NCBI RefSeq assembly: GCF_014041935.1
Contig: NZ_CP059491.1
Span: 3,162,001-3,226,000 of the forward strand
Direction of reading: 5' to 3'
Origin: Gordonia jinghuaiqii
GTDB lineage: Bacteria > Actinomycetota > Actinomycetes > Mycobacteriales > Mycobacteriaceae
Length of the DNA stretch: 64,000 nucleotides
The position numbers and the translations under genes were made by a program. This document shows positions 1 to 8,667 of this stretch, in pieces. The notes under the pieces were generated by a model, which saw only the letters and a list, made by a program, of their open reading frames with translations, made no database searches and was not told the DNA's origin. Every line of letters starts with the position of its first letter. The stretch's first letter is position 1.

Positions 1-361
1 TCGCGATTGCCGCCGGAGCCGGCACGATCTCGGACTCGAGCAGACGCGCGCTCGCCCCCTTCGCACGCTCACCGAGACTGTCGCTCAACCGGGTACGCAG
101 TCCGATGCGGTGCACCAGTACCGTGTGTTCGGCTACATAAGTCCCACTGCCGCGCCTCGCGACGACGAGATCATCGGCCGCGAGAGCCGCGACCGCATGC
201 CGCACAGTGTTGCGGTTGACCCCGAAACGACTGGCGAGTTGCGACTCCGACGGAAGGCGAGTACCCGGCGACAGGCCACCGTCGACGATCTCGCCGCGGA
301 GTTCGTCGGCGATCAGACGCCACGTCGAGTAGCCGCTCTGAGATCTGTTGTGCATCACCAT
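1..361 (-). CDS. phnF: PhnF-type GntR/HutC transcriptional regulator (3' part missing)
   Basis: Minus-strand frame opening at ATG 361 and running off the window edge; about 120 residues are visible. The N-terminus is a GntR winged helix: the segment TWRLIADELRGEIVDG is followed by LSPGTRLPSESQLASRFGVNRNTVRHAV and RRGSGTYVAEH, the normal helix-turn-helix and wing of the family. The start of a HutC/UTRA ligand domain follows. It is divergent from the C-P lyase operon, the usual place for PhnF, which represses phn genes. In-frame ATG 355 is an alternative start. The missing ligand-binding half prevents stronger assignment. Confidence 0.85.
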   Translation of the reverse strand, partial: MVMHNRSQSGYSTWRLIADELRGEIVDGGLSPGTRLPSESQLASRFGVNRNTVRHAVAALAADDLVVARRGSGTYVAEHTVLVHRIGLRTRLSDSLGERAKGASARLLESEIVPAPAAIA

Positions 362-483
362 GATGCTGCCGAATGTACCGCCTCCACCGAGCCCGAGTTC
401 GGTTCACGAGATGTTCACCGCCCGGCGGCCGAGCGGCCATGCCTCGTCACCGGATTGGTGGCCCGGGCCGGACTACCATCCCA

Positions 484-505
484 GTTGTCTAATGATCTAG
501 ACAAC
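484..505. promoter_or_regulatory. Inverted repeat, probable PhnF operator
   Basis: GTTGTCTA at 484-491 and its exact reverse complement TAGACAAC at 498-505 are separated by 6 bases. The repeat sits between the divergent regulator and phnG. GntR/HutC regulators typically bind palindromes built on GTCTA/TAGAC half-sites, so this is the best candidate for the regulator's own operator. Binding is inferred. Confidence 0.7.
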
Positions 506-569
506 TTGATCGACCATTCAGCCTCACCCTTTCACCCGACTTCTCACAGTTCAACACTCCGGAGGACCG

Positions 570-1061
570 ATGACTGCGACGACAGAAGGCACCGCGGCGG
601 GCCCCACCCTCACCCCGCGACAGAAGTGGATGCACACCCTCGCGTCCGCGCCCGCGGCGGCGGTGGACGCCGCATGGCAACGTTGGGAACCCAAACCCGC
701 TGTGCAGCATATACGCGGCCCCCAATCCGGGCTGGTGATGCTGCGCGCCCGGATCGATTCTGCCGGCGACCGCTTCAATCTCGGTGAGGCCACCGTGACC
801 CGCGCGACGGTGCGCCTCCACGACGGACCGCTGACCGCCGACGCCGTCGGCTCCGCCTACATCCTGGGTACGAATCGCGAACACGCCCTTGCCGCCGCAT
901 GTTTCGACGCCCTCCTCTGCGACGACGCGCAGCGTCCACGCGTCCTCGCCGAGGTCATCGACCCGATGAGGACGGCAGCGACGCGCCTCGACACAGCGCG
1001 TCGGGCCGAGGCCCGCAGCACGCTGGTGGACTTCTTCAACGTCTCCAGGGAGCACGAATGA
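570..1061 (+). CDS. phnG: Phosphonate C-P lyase system protein PhnG
   Basis: 163 aa against about 150 in E. coli. PhnG is part of the PhnGHIJ core complex that attaches the phosphonate to ribose of ATP and then cleaves the C-P bond. The middle stretch with PQSGLVMLRARIDSAG and FNLGEATVTRATVRL matches the conserved PhnG region. Start ATG 570 is preceded by CCGGAGG with good spacing. It is the first gene of the operon and its stop overlaps the phnH start (ATGA, 1058-1061). Confidence 0.95.
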   Translation: MTATTEGTAAGPTLTPRQKWMHTLASAPAAAVDAAWQRWEPKPAVQHIRGPQSGLVMLRARIDSAGDRFNLGEATVTRATVRLHDGPLTADAVGSAYILGTNREHALAAACFDALLCDDAQRPRVLAEVIDPMRTAATRLDTARRAEARSTLVDFFNVSREHE

Positions 1062-1690
1062 CCACCACCAGACCGACCACACCGTACGAGACCGCCGCGC
1101 CCGCACCCGGTTTCGACGATCCGACACGCGAGGCGCAGTCGGCGTTCCGAGCCGTCCTCGATGCCCTCTCCCATCCCGGCAGGAGGTTCCCCATCACCGG
1201 TGCTTCCGCGGCCCCGCAACCCCTGGGGCCCGAGCTTGGGGCACTCGCACTGACCCTCCTCGACGACGACTGCACGGCCTGGCTCGCACCCGAACTGTCC
1301 GCGACACCCGCGGTCGTCACCTGGCTGACGTTTCACACCGGTGTCCGGGTGATCGACAGCCCCGCCGAGGCCCAGTTCCTCCTGTCCACCGACGCGGAGT
1401 CCCTACCCCGGCTCGACAGCCTGGCAGTCGGGACCGACGAGGCGCCGCACCTGTCGGCGACCGTGCTCCTCGCACTCCCCGCCGGGGGATCCTCGACCCG
1501 TTTCGTCGGACGCGGACCCGGGATCGAGACCAGCCAGATCATCGAGGTGCCCAGTGCCCTCAGCGACTTCGCCACGCTCTGGAATCACAACACCACGCTT
1601 TTCCCGCGCGGCATCGACATCGTGTTCGCCGCCGGCGACACCGTGGCCGGGCTCCCCCGTACCACCCGACTCGACCCACAGGAGGTCTGA
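1058..1690 (+). CDS. phnH: Phosphonate C-P lyase system protein PhnH
   Basis: 210 aa (E. coli about 194). PhnH is a PLP-transferase-fold subunit of the C-P lyase core without PLP. The conserved opening reads FDDPTREAQSAFRAVLDALSHPG (given here in part: AFRAVLDALSHPG), and a later segment has FVGRGPGIE. The ATG at 1058 overlaps the phnG stop by 4 bases; an upstream in-frame opening inside phnG is a shadow. The stop overlaps phnI by one base (TGATG). Confidence 0.95.
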   Translation: MTTTRPTTPYETAAPAPGFDDPTREAQSAFRAVLDALSHPGRRFPITGASAAPQPLGPELGALALTLLDDDCTAWLAPELSATPAVVTWLTFHTGVRVIDSPAEAQFLLSTDAESLPRLDSLAVGTDEAPHLSATVLLALPAGGSSTRFVGRGPGIETSQIIEVPSALSDFATLWNHNTTLFPRGIDIVFAAGDTVAGLPRTTRLDPQEV

Positions 1691-2811
1691 TGTATGTAGC
1701 GGTGAAAGGCGGTGAACGCGCCATCACCAATGCCCACGCCCTGCTGGCCAAGGAAGGCCGCGGCGACACCGGCCTGCCCGCACTCGATCCAAGCCAGATC
1801 GCCGAACAGCTCGGCGTCCTGGTGTCTCGAGTGATGACCGAGGGCTCACTCTACGACCCCGAGCTCGCCGGCCGCGCGCTGGTCCAGGCCCAGGGCGACG
1901 TCCTCGAGGCGATCACCCTGATCCGGTCGTACCGAACCACCCTGCCGCGCTTCGGGTATTCCGAGCCGGTCGACACCGGGGCGTTGCCACCGCAGCGACG
2001 AGTGTCGGCGACGTACAAGGACCTGCCCGGCGGGCAGCAGCTCGGGGCCACCTTCGACTACACCCACCGACTGTTCACCGAACGCGACACAGCCGGTCCG
2101 GAGTCGGCCGGGGACACCGGGGACGCCCACATGCCACGGGTCACCGATCTGCTCGCGGGCGGCGACCTCATCGAGCCTGCCGAACCCGGTCCACTCGATC
2201 CCGAGCCCGTAGACATCACCCGAGATCCCACCACTTTCCCGATGTCCCGGGCCGGGCGGCTGCAGGCACTGGCGCGCGGCGACGAGGGATTCCTGCTGTC
2301 GCTCGGCTATTCGACGCAACGCGGATACGGACGGACGCATCCGTTCGCCGGTGAGATCCGCGTCGGCGAGGTCGAGGTCGAGTTCCTCGCTCCGGAACTG
2401 GGATTCGCGGTGCCGATGGGCCGTATCGAGGTCACCGAATGCCAGATGATCAACCAGTTCACCGGAAGTTCGGACACCCCAGCGCAATTCACCCGCGGCT
2501 ACGGCCTGACATTCGGACGAGGCGAACGCAAGGCCATGTCGATGTCGCTGGTCGACCGGGCGCTGCGGACCGACGAGTTCGGCGAACGCATCGTCGCGCC
2601 CGCCCAGGACGAGGAGTTCGTCATCAGTCACTCCGACAATGTGGCTGCGACCGGCTTCGTCGAGCATCTCAAACTGCCCCACTATGTCGACTTCCAGGCC
2701 GAGCTCGCCCTCGTCCGTCAGCTGCACGAGGACTTCCGCCGACGCGTGGCCCGCGTCGTCGAGGATCCCACCGATGCACGCACACGTGAACTCACTACGG
2801 AGACGTCATGA
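1690..2811 (+). CDS. phnI: C-P lyase core component / nucleosidase PhnI
   Basis: 373 aa (E. coli 354). PhnI removes adenine from ATP and, with PhnG, PhnH and PhnL, forms alpha-D-ribose 1-methylphosphonate 5-triphosphate. The protein opens MYVAVKGGERAITNAHALL, the family N-terminus. FTRGYGLTFGRGERKAMSM and the segment EEFVISHSDNVAATGFVEH are further strongly conserved PhnI blocks. Translation is coupled to phnH and phnJ by overlapping start and stop codons. Confidence 0.96.
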   Translation: MYVAVKGGERAITNAHALLAKEGRGDTGLPALDPSQIAEQLGVLVSRVMTEGSLYDPELAGRALVQAQGDVLEAITLIRSYRTTLPRFGYSEPVDTGALPPQRRVSATYKDLPGGQQLGATFDYTHRLFTERDTAGPESAGDTGDAHMPRVTDLLAGGDLIEPAEPGPLDPEPVDITRDPTTFPMSRAGRLQALARGDEGFLLSLGYSTQRGYGRTHPFAGEIRVGEVEVEFLAPELGFAVPMGRIEVTECQMINQFTGSSDTPAQFTRGYGLTFGRGERKAMSMSLVDRALRTDEFGERIVAPAQDEEFVISHSDNVAATGFVEHLKLPHYVDFQAELALVRQLHEDFRRRVARVVEDPTDARTRELTTETS

Positions 2812-3668
2812 CCCTCGCCCCCATCGACTACAACGTCGGCTATCTCGACGAGCAGACCAAGCGGATGATCCGTCGCTCACTTCTGAAAGCCGTTGCGGTA
2901 CCCGGATTCCAGGTGCCGTTCGCCTCGCGTGAGGTACCGATGCCACGCGGGTGGGGCACGGGCGGCGTCCAAGTCACCGCCGCGGTCCTCGGCGGTGAGG
3001 ACGTGCTGAAGGTGATCGACCAGGGCGCCGACGACACCACCAACGCGGTATCGATCCGTGCATTCTTCGCCGAGGTCTCCGGGGTCGGCACCACCACCGT
3101 CACCGAGGAGGCGACCGTGATCCAGACACGGCACCGAATCCCCGAAACCCCCTTGGCCGCAGGACAGATCCTCATCTACCAGGTACCCATCCCGGAACCG
3201 CTGCGATTCCTCGAGCCCAGGGAGACCGAGACGAGCCGACTCCATGCCCTGGAGGACTACGGCCTGATGTACGTCAAGCTCTACGAGGACATCGCCTCAC
3301 TGGGGCACATCGCCACCACCTATGACTATCCGGTTCTGGTCAACGGACGCTACCTGATGGCGCCCTCCCCGATTCCCAGCTTCGACAACCCGAAGATGCA
3401 CATGAGCCCCGCCCTGCAGCTCTTCGGCGCGGGACGCGAGAAGCGGATCTATGCCGTCCCGCCGTTCACCTCGGTCGAGAGTCTCGGCTTCGAGGACCAC
3501 CCGTTCGAACCGCAGCGCTTCGACCGGCCCTGCGCGATCTGCGGGTCCGTCGGGGTGTACCTCGACGAGGTGATCACCGACGACGCCGGAACCGCGATGT
3601 TCGTGTGCTCCGACACCGACCACTGCGAACGCAACGCCATCCGAACCGACGAGGAGGTCGGAGCATGA
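2808..3668 (+). CDS. phnJ: C-P lyase radical SAM enzyme PhnJ
   Basis: 286 aa (E. coli 281). PhnJ is the radical SAM enzyme that breaks the C-P bond of ribosyl phosphonate 5-phosphate. Four cysteines, C242 and C245 (CAIC) and C267 and C273 (VCSDTDHC), correspond to the unusual C-terminal 4Fe-4S ligands of the family. The N-terminus YNVGYLDEQTKRMIRRSLLKA is typical (shown shortened: DEQTKRMIRRSLLKA). It overlaps phnI and phnK by 4 bases each. All key residues I can check are intact. Confidence 0.97.
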   Translation: MTLAPIDYNVGYLDEQTKRMIRRSLLKAVAVPGFQVPFASREVPMPRGWGTGGVQVTAAVLGGEDVLKVIDQGADDTTNAVSIRAFFAEVSGVGTTTVTEEATVIQTRHRIPETPLAAGQILIYQVPIPEPLRFLEPRETETSRLHALEDYGLMYVKLYEDIASLGHIATTYDYPVLVNGRYLMAPSPIPSFDNPKMHMSPALQLFGAGREKRIYAVPPFTSVESLGFEDHPFEPQRFDRPCAICGSVGVYLDEVITDDAGTAMFVCSDTDHCERNAIRTDEEVGA

Positions 3669-4441
3669 ACGACGCACCCCTGTTGAGTGTCCGCGGGGCG
3701 GGACATCGGTACGGGCAGCGGTACGGGTGCCGCGACGTCGACTTCGACCTCTGGCCGGGCGAGGTACTCGCAGTGGTCGGCGAGTCGGGTTCGGGAAAAT
3801 CGACGCTGCTCAACACGCTCTCGCAGCGGCTTCCCCTGTCTGAGGGAACGATTCACTACCGACTGGCCGACGGTGACATCGTCGACCTCGCCACGCTCGG
3901 CGAGAGTTCGGTTCGACATCTGTGGCGTACCGAATGGGGTTTCGTCCACCAGAACCCCGCCGACGGTCTGCGCATGCATGTCAGCGCAGGCGGCAACATC
4001 GGCGAACCGTTGATGGCCACCGGACATCGGCACTACGGGCGGATCCGCCAGACCGCGGCGCAGTGGCTCGAGCGGGTGGAGATCCCGATCGACCGCATCG
4101 ACGATGCGCCGGTCGACTTCTCCGGGGGCATGCGCCAGCGCCTGCAGATCGCCCGGAATCTGGTCGTCGCGCCCCGCCTGGTCTTCATGGACGAACCGAC
4201 CAGCGGTCTCGATGTCTCGGTTCAGGCCCGCCTGCTCGATCTGCTCCGGAGGCTCGTCGCCGACCTCGGATTGGCCGTCGTGATCGTCACCCACGACCTG
4301 GCGGTCGCCCGGCTGCTCTCACACCGGACGGTGGTCATGAAGGGTGGTCACGTCGTCGAATCCGGCCTCACCGACCGGGTTCTCGACGATCCGCGGGCCG
4401 CCTACACCCAACTCCTCGTCTCGTCGATCCTGCAAGGATGA
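3665..4441 (+). CDS. phnK: C-P lyase ABC-type ATPase PhnK
   Basis: 258 aa. It is an ABC ATPase that docks on the PhnGHIJ core and does not act as a membrane importer. Walker A is GESGSGKST, the signature motif is FSGGMRQRLQIARN, and Walker B is RLVFMDEPTSGLDVS. The ATG at 3665 overlaps the phnJ stop; a longer opening upstream runs inside phnJ and is rejected. It is followed with 4-base overlap by phnL, its normal partner. Confidence 0.94.
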   Translation: MNDAPLLSVRGAGHRYGQRYGCRDVDFDLWPGEVLAVVGESGSGKSTLLNTLSQRLPLSEGTIHYRLADGDIVDLATLGESSVRHLWRTEWGFVHQNPADGLRMHVSAGGNIGEPLMATGHRHYGRIRQTAAQWLERVEIPIDRIDDAPVDFSGGMRQRLQIARNLVVAPRLVFMDEPTSGLDVSVQARLLDLLRRLVADLGLAVVIVTHDLAVARLLSHRTVVMKGGHVVESGLTDRVLDDPRAAYTQLLVSSILQG

Positions 4442-5184
4442 TCATGGTCCCCACCACTGCACGTCAGACACCCACACCGATTCTCGACGTCGCGGGCGTC
4501 GACAAGACCTTCGTCATGCATCTCCAGGGCGGGGTCGAACTGCCGGTTCTGACCGGGCTCGAGTTCCAGGTGTTCCCCGGCGAGTGCGTCGTCCTCGACG
4601 GCGCATCGGGGGCAGGCAAGAGTTCGATCCTGAAGATGGTCTACGGCAACTACGGAGTGGACCACGGCGCGATCGTGCTGAACGGCGAGGGACGGACGGT
4701 GGATCTCGCCGACACCGACCCCCGCGAGATCCTGTCCGCACGACGGGACCAGGTCGGATACGTCAGCCAGTTCCTGCGCTGCGTCCCTCGCGTGCCTGCC
4801 CTCCAGGTCGTCGCCGAGCCGCTCCTCGAGCGGGGCGTCGAGGCCTCGATCGCCGAGGAGCGGGCCGCCACCCTGCTGACGCGGCTGAGTATCCCCGAGC
4901 GACTGTGGGGGCTGCCGCCGGCGACCTTCTCCGGCGGGGAGCAGCAGCGGGTCAACATCGCTCGCGGGTTCCTGCCCGATCTGCCGTTGTTGCTGCTCGA
5001 CGAGCCGACGGCCTCCCTCGACGCCCACAACCGCGACGTGGTGATCGAACTCGTTCGGGAGAAGTGCTCTCGCGGAACGGGAATGCTGGGCATCTTCCAC
5101 GACGCGAACGTCCGGGAGGCCGTCGCCGACCGGGTGATCGATGTCGCCGCCTTCACCCCGCATCTCCTCGGAGCCGGCGTATGA
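4438..5184 (+). CDS. phnL: C-P lyase ABC-type ATPase PhnL
   Basis: 248 aa (E. coli 226). It is the second ABC ATPase of the C-P lyase, needed together with PhnGHI for the initial ribosylation. Walker A is GASGAGKSS, the signature is FSGGEQQRVNIARGF, and Walker B is LLLLDEPTASLDAHN. YVSQFLRCVPRVPALQVVAEPL is the PhnL-specific Q-loop region (shown in part). The start ATG 4438 overlaps the phnK stop (ATGA), matching the pattern of the operon; ATG 4444 is possible. Confidence 0.94.
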   Translation: MIMVPTTARQTPTPILDVAGVDKTFVMHLQGGVELPVLTGLEFQVFPGECVVLDGASGAGKSSILKMVYGNYGVDHGAIVLNGEGRTVDLADTDPREILSARRDQVGYVSQFLRCVPRVPALQVVAEPLLERGVEASIAEERAATLLTRLSIPERLWGLPPATFSGGEQQRVNIARGFLPDLPLLLLDEPTASLDAHNRDVVIELVREKCSRGTGMLGIFHDANVREAVADRVIDVAAFTPHLLGAGV

Positions 5185-6029
5185 CGGTCTGGCGTGCGGC
5201 CGTGTACGCCGCGCCTGGTTTCGCCGCGCCCCCTTCCACACCCGACCCGCTCGCGACGCTGCTACGCGAACGGGCCGAGGAGTGGTTGGGTCGGGCGATC
5301 GACGGCCGAGCGGTACCGGCGCGGATGCCCGCGGGATGGACCCGCGACGAGGTCGACGCGATCACCGTGGCCGCCCGTTCGTACGGTTTCCACGGGACGC
5401 TCAAACCGCCATTCCGCCTGGCTCCCGGCCGGAGCCTGGACGAATTGGTCGCTGCGGTGGACGACCTCGCGGCACGAACCCCGACAGTGTCGATCCCGCG
5501 TCTGCGACTGGGCCGACTCGGCCCGTTCTTCGCACTGGTACCGGGTACCGATGACCATGCGCTGCGTGCAGTGGCCGACGCGGTCGTCACCGGCCTCGAC
5601 TCGTTCCGCGCGCCGATGACAGACGAGGACCGAACCCGGCGAGATCCGGACTCCCTGACACCGCGCCAACGGGATCTGCTCGACAAATGGGGCTACCCCT
5701 ACGTTCTCGACGAGTTCCGCTTCCACCTCACGCTCACCGACCGTATCCCCGACGATCGGCACCATGTCGTCGGCGACGTGTTGAGGTCATGGTTCGACGA
5801 CGTCCTCGGCCAGGACGTGCCGCTCGACGTCCTCACGGTGCTGACCCAGGCAGCACCCGGTTCACCGTTCCGACTCCACACGTCTCATCCGATGTCCTTC
5901 GGCGTCCGCCGGTCGGAAGCAGATGACTCGGGCGGCGCCGACACCCCGACTCCGGGATCAGCGGAACCCATCCTCGCACTCCACTCCCGACTCCAGGGCG
6001 CGAGCACTCAGGAAGGAATCACACGATGA
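5181..6029 (+). CDS. DUF1045 2H-phosphoesterase-like phosphonate metabolism protein
   Basis: 282 aa. Family DUF1045 belongs to the 2H phosphoesterase (LigT-like) superfamily and is usually found in phn operons. The two H-x-T motifs are present: HGTLKPPF near residue 71 and HLTLTDRI near residue 187. The enzyme would hydrolyse a cyclic or linear phosphodiester. PhnP, the phosphodiesterase that opens ribose 1,2-cyclic phosphate in E. coli, is absent here, so this protein could fill that step; that role is inference. The C-terminal 40 residues are a low-complexity tail. It overlaps phnL and phnM by 4 bases. Confidence 0.85.
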   Translation: MTVWRAAVYAAPGFAAPPSTPDPLATLLRERAEEWLGRAIDGRAVPARMPAGWTRDEVDAITVAARSYGFHGTLKPPFRLAPGRSLDELVAAVDDLAARTPTVSIPRLRLGRLGPFFALVPGTDDHALRAVADAVVTGLDSFRAPMTDEDRTRRDPDSLTPRQRDLLDKWGYPYVLDEFRFHLTLTDRIPDDRHHVVGDVLRSWFDDVLGQDVPLDVLTVLTQAAPGSPFRLHTSHPMSFGVRRSEADDSGGADTPTPGSAEPILALHSRLQGASTQEGITR

Positions 6030-7204
6030 GCGGCGAGATGGTGCTCACCAACGCCCGAATCGTCCTCGACGATCAGATCCTGCACGGCAGCGTGCTGATC
6101 CGGGACGGCGTCATCGCGGACATCAGTCCGCAGAGCTCGACTTCCACCTCCGGCGTGGATGTCGACGGCGACTACCTGATGCCCGGCGTGGTCGAGGTGC
6201 ACACCGATCACCTCGAGTTCCACTTCACGCCACGACCGGGTGTGTTCTGGGATCCGCTTCCCGCGGTCCTGGCCCATGACGCCCAGATGGCCGCGGCCGG
6301 CGCCACCACCGTCCTCGATGCAGTACGCATCGGCTCGGAATCGGAGTCGGCGGACACCACCGCGGCCGCCGCCCACCGCCTCGCCGATGCGGTGACCCAG
6401 GCCGTCGACGCAGGTCTACTCCGCGCCGATCATGCGATCCACCTCCGCTGCGAGGTGTCGGCCGCCGACTGCGTCGATGCCTTCCAGGAGTTCGCGGACG
6501 ACCCACACGTACGACTCGCCTCGCTGATGGACCATGCGCCCGGCCAGCGTCAGTTCGCCGACATCGAGCAGTTCAAGAAGTACTACGGTGGCAAGCGGCT
6601 GATCTCGCCGGAGGACATGGACAGCTACATCGCCGAGCGCGTCGAACAGTCCGAGCGCCATGCCGACCTGAACCGGAAGACGATCGCAACCCTTGCGACG
6701 GAACGTGGCATCACGCTCGCCGCACACGACGACGCGACACCCGCACATGTCGAGGAGTCGATCGGGCTGGGGGTACACATCGCCGAGTTCCCGACCACGA
6801 TCGCCGCCGCAGAGAGCGCGACCCATCACGGCCTCCAGGTCGTGATGGGCGCGCCGAACATCGCGCGCGGGGGCAGCCAGTCCGGCAACGTGGCGGCCAC
6901 CGATCTGCTCGAACGCGGGTTTCTGCACATATTGTCGTCCGACTACGTTCCGGCGAGCCCGCTGCAGGCGGTGTTCCAGCTCGCCGCCGACGGAGCACTC
7001 GATCTCGTCGAAGGCGCGAAACTGATCAGCGGCAACCCCGCGCGGGCCATCGGGTTCGACGACCGCGGCGAGATCGCGGTGCACAAGCGCGCGGATCTGG
7101 TCCGGGTGCGCTCGCACACGATGCCCCCGACACCACGTCATCCGCGCGGCCTGGACGTCCCGGTGGTCCGTGGGGTCTACCGCGCGGGCACTCGCGTCAC
7201 ATGA
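6026..7204 (+). CDS. phnM: Alpha-D-ribose 1-methylphosphonate 5-triphosphate diphosphatase PhnM
   Basis: 392 aa (E. coli 378). PhnM is an amidohydrolase-superfamily enzyme that removes pyrophosphate from the ribosylated phosphonate before PhnJ acts. The sequence has GVVEVHTDHLEFHFTPRPGV (E-V-H-x-D-x-x-E metal motif), LMDHAPGQRQF near residue 170, TLAAHDDATPAHV, and a late LSSDYVPASPLQAVFQL segment. All are family hallmarks. It overlaps its neighbours by 4 bases on each side. Confidence 0.96.
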   Translation: MSGEMVLTNARIVLDDQILHGSVLIRDGVIADISPQSSTSTSGVDVDGDYLMPGVVEVHTDHLEFHFTPRPGVFWDPLPAVLAHDAQMAAAGATTVLDAVRIGSESESADTTAAAAHRLADAVTQAVDAGLLRADHAIHLRCEVSAADCVDAFQEFADDPHVRLASLMDHAPGQRQFADIEQFKKYYGGKRLISPEDMDSYIAERVEQSERHADLNRKTIATLATERGITLAAHDDATPAHVEESIGLGVHIAEFPTTIAAAESATHHGLQVVMGAPNIARGGSQSGNVAATDLLERGFLHILSSDYVPASPLQAVFQLAADGALDLVEGAKLISGNPARAIGFDDRGEIAVHKRADLVRVRSHTMPPTPRHPRGLDVPVVRGVYRAGTRVT

Positions 7205-7839
7205 GCGCACCGCTCGGGCCCGGCACGTTCGTCGCGGTAGTGGGCGCCAGCGGAGTCGGCAAGGACTCGTTGATCGCGTATGCGCACCGGCATTCCGAAG
7301 CGTTCTTCCCGCGCCGGGTGATCACCCGGGGCCCGGGGGCCGACGAGGATCACCGGCCCGTCAGCCCGGCCGAGTTCGACTCGGCTTGCGCTCGTGGTGA
7401 CTTCGCCGTGCACTGGGCCGCGCACGGTTTGCGGTACGGCATCCCGGTCGAGGTCGACGACGCGGTGACGAGTGGGCGAACCGTGGTCGCGAACGTCTCG
7501 CGGTCAGTACTCGACGAGCTGGCGAATCGATACGCCCGGCTGGTGGTCGTACGGGTCACCGTTTCCGACGCGGTGCAGCGAGACCGGCTGCGGGCGCGAG
7601 GGCGAGAGTCACACGACGCGGTGGCCACCCGGCTCGCGCGTCCTGATCCGGCACCACATCGGTCGGCCGACATCGTGATCTGCAACGACGGTTCGGTCGC
7701 CGAGGGCGGTGAGCAGCTCGTGCGGATCCTGCGAGCCGGCGGCCGTCGAGACCGCGACACCGTCGCCGGCCACGAAACCGGCGATGTACCCCGACTGATC
7801 GATCCGGATCGTGTTCTGCCCACCTCGCCCGGACCGTGA
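7201..7839 (+). CDS. phnN: Ribose 1,5-bisphosphate phosphokinase PhnN
   Basis: 212 aa (E. coli 185). PhnN makes PRPP from ribose 1,5-bisphosphate, the salvage end of the C-P lyase pathway. It has a guanylate-kinase-like fold, with P-loop VGASGVGKDSLI at residues 13-24. RRVITRG, FAVHWAAHGLRYGIP and VVANVSRSVL are the expected motifs. It closes the operon: no phnC, phnD or phnE transport gene is present on this side, so the transporter must lie elsewhere. The C-terminal 30 residues are poorly conserved. Confidence 0.92.
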   Translation: MSAPLGPGTFVAVVGASGVGKDSLIAYAHRHSEAFFPRRVITRGPGADEDHRPVSPAEFDSACARGDFAVHWAAHGLRYGIPVEVDDAVTSGRTVVANVSRSVLDELANRYARLVVVRVTVSDAVQRDRLRARGRESHDAVATRLARPDPAPHRSADIVICNDGSVAEGGEQLVRILRAGGRRDRDTVAGHETGDVPRLIDPDRVLPTSPGP

Positions 7840-7859
7840 TGCGACAATCACAGCGCTGA

Positions 7860-7895
7860 ACCAGACATACCAGGCCGACCAGACCTACCAGGCAC
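7860..7895 (+). repeat. Two tandem 18-bp imperfect repeats
   Basis: ACCAGACATACCAGGCCG at 7860-7877 is followed directly by ACCAGACCTACCAGGCAC at 7878-7895 (15 of 18 bases match). They lie 79 bases upstream of the secreted protein gene. This could be a regulator-binding direct repeat or a chance duplication. Confidence 0.5.
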
Positions 7896-7973
7896 CCCTG
7901 AGCGTTGCAGCTGCGGGGGTGTCTGCATACCTGGGCACGCCGACATCCCCTCACACGAAGTGGAGATCGACCG

Positions 7974-8579
7974 ATGAATCGTTTTCGGATAGCGGTACTC
8001 ACCATTGCAGGCCTTGCCATCTCGATGCTCACCATCTCTTTCGGCACCGCACACGGCGCGCCCGCACCCGCGGCGCCATCCCATCAGTCATCCGCGTCCG
8101 CCGACGGCACCTCGATCACCTCCCAGCTGCGCAACGCGACATTCGTCGCGGGCGAGCGCGAACTGCGGGTCGTCGACAACGACGGGCGCACCATCGACCG
8201 GGTCGCGCTGACCCTGCCGCTCAACGGCATCCACGTTCCGATGCGCGCCGCGGTGAGCGCCGACCGGACCCGGGCGACCTTCACCCCGATCCTGAGCCCG
8301 GAGGCACGTGCAGCGATCGCAGCGGGCGTCCGTCCGGCGTCGGCCAAGAAGGATCGCGCCTACCAGAAGATGATCTGGCACATCACCAACGGCTGGAACC
8401 GGGGCGGCAACGTCACCACCGCGATCGGCGCACTCGCCGGTCTGATCATCGGCTGCATCGTCATCGTCGGTTGCATCTGGGGTGCCGGCGTGGGCGCGGC
8501 GATCGGCGCGGTCATCGGCATCAACAACGGTGACCCTCGTGCCGCGCAGTCGATCCTGGACTGGATCAACACCCCCTAG
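7974..8579 (+). CDS. Small secreted protein with glycine-rich hydrophobic C-terminus
   Basis: 201 aa. Residues 1-29 form a Sec signal peptide: the basic start MNRFR is followed by a hydrophobic stretch and an AHGA cleavage region. The middle part (IDRVALTLPLNG, then FTPILSPEARAAI) resembles secreted proteins frequent in Gordonia and Rhodococcus. A Gly/Ala/Ile-rich segment near residues 145-182 resembles a membrane-active or glycine-zipper region. I chose ATG 7974 because it immediately precedes the signal peptide; in-frame upstream extension from 7905 lacks one. It is monocistronic with its own terminator. Function unknown. Confidence 0.75.
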   Translation: MNRFRIAVLTIAGLAISMLTISFGTAHGAPAPAAPSHQSSASADGTSITSQLRNATFVAGERELRVVDNDGRTIDRVALTLPLNGIHVPMRAAVSADRTRATFTPILSPEARAAIAAGVRPASAKKDRAYQKMIWHITNGWNRGGNVTTAIGALAGLIIGCIVIVGCIWGAGVGAAIGAVIGINNGDPRAAQSILDWINTP

Positions 8580-8588
8580 ACCCACCCC

Positions 8589-8638
8589 GAAGATCCCTCG
8601 CGCCCTCCCCCGACAGGTGAGCGCGAGGGATCTTCTTT
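8589..8638 (+). terminator. Strong intrinsic terminator
   Basis: GAAGATCCCTCGCGC (8589-8603) pairs perfectly with GCGCGAGGGATCTTC (8621-8635) across a 17-base loop, followed by TTT. It ends the secreted-protein gene and insulates the alkB promoter. Confidence 0.9.
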
Positions 8639-8667
8639 GCGAAAGGCTACTTTACAAATCCTGCCTA

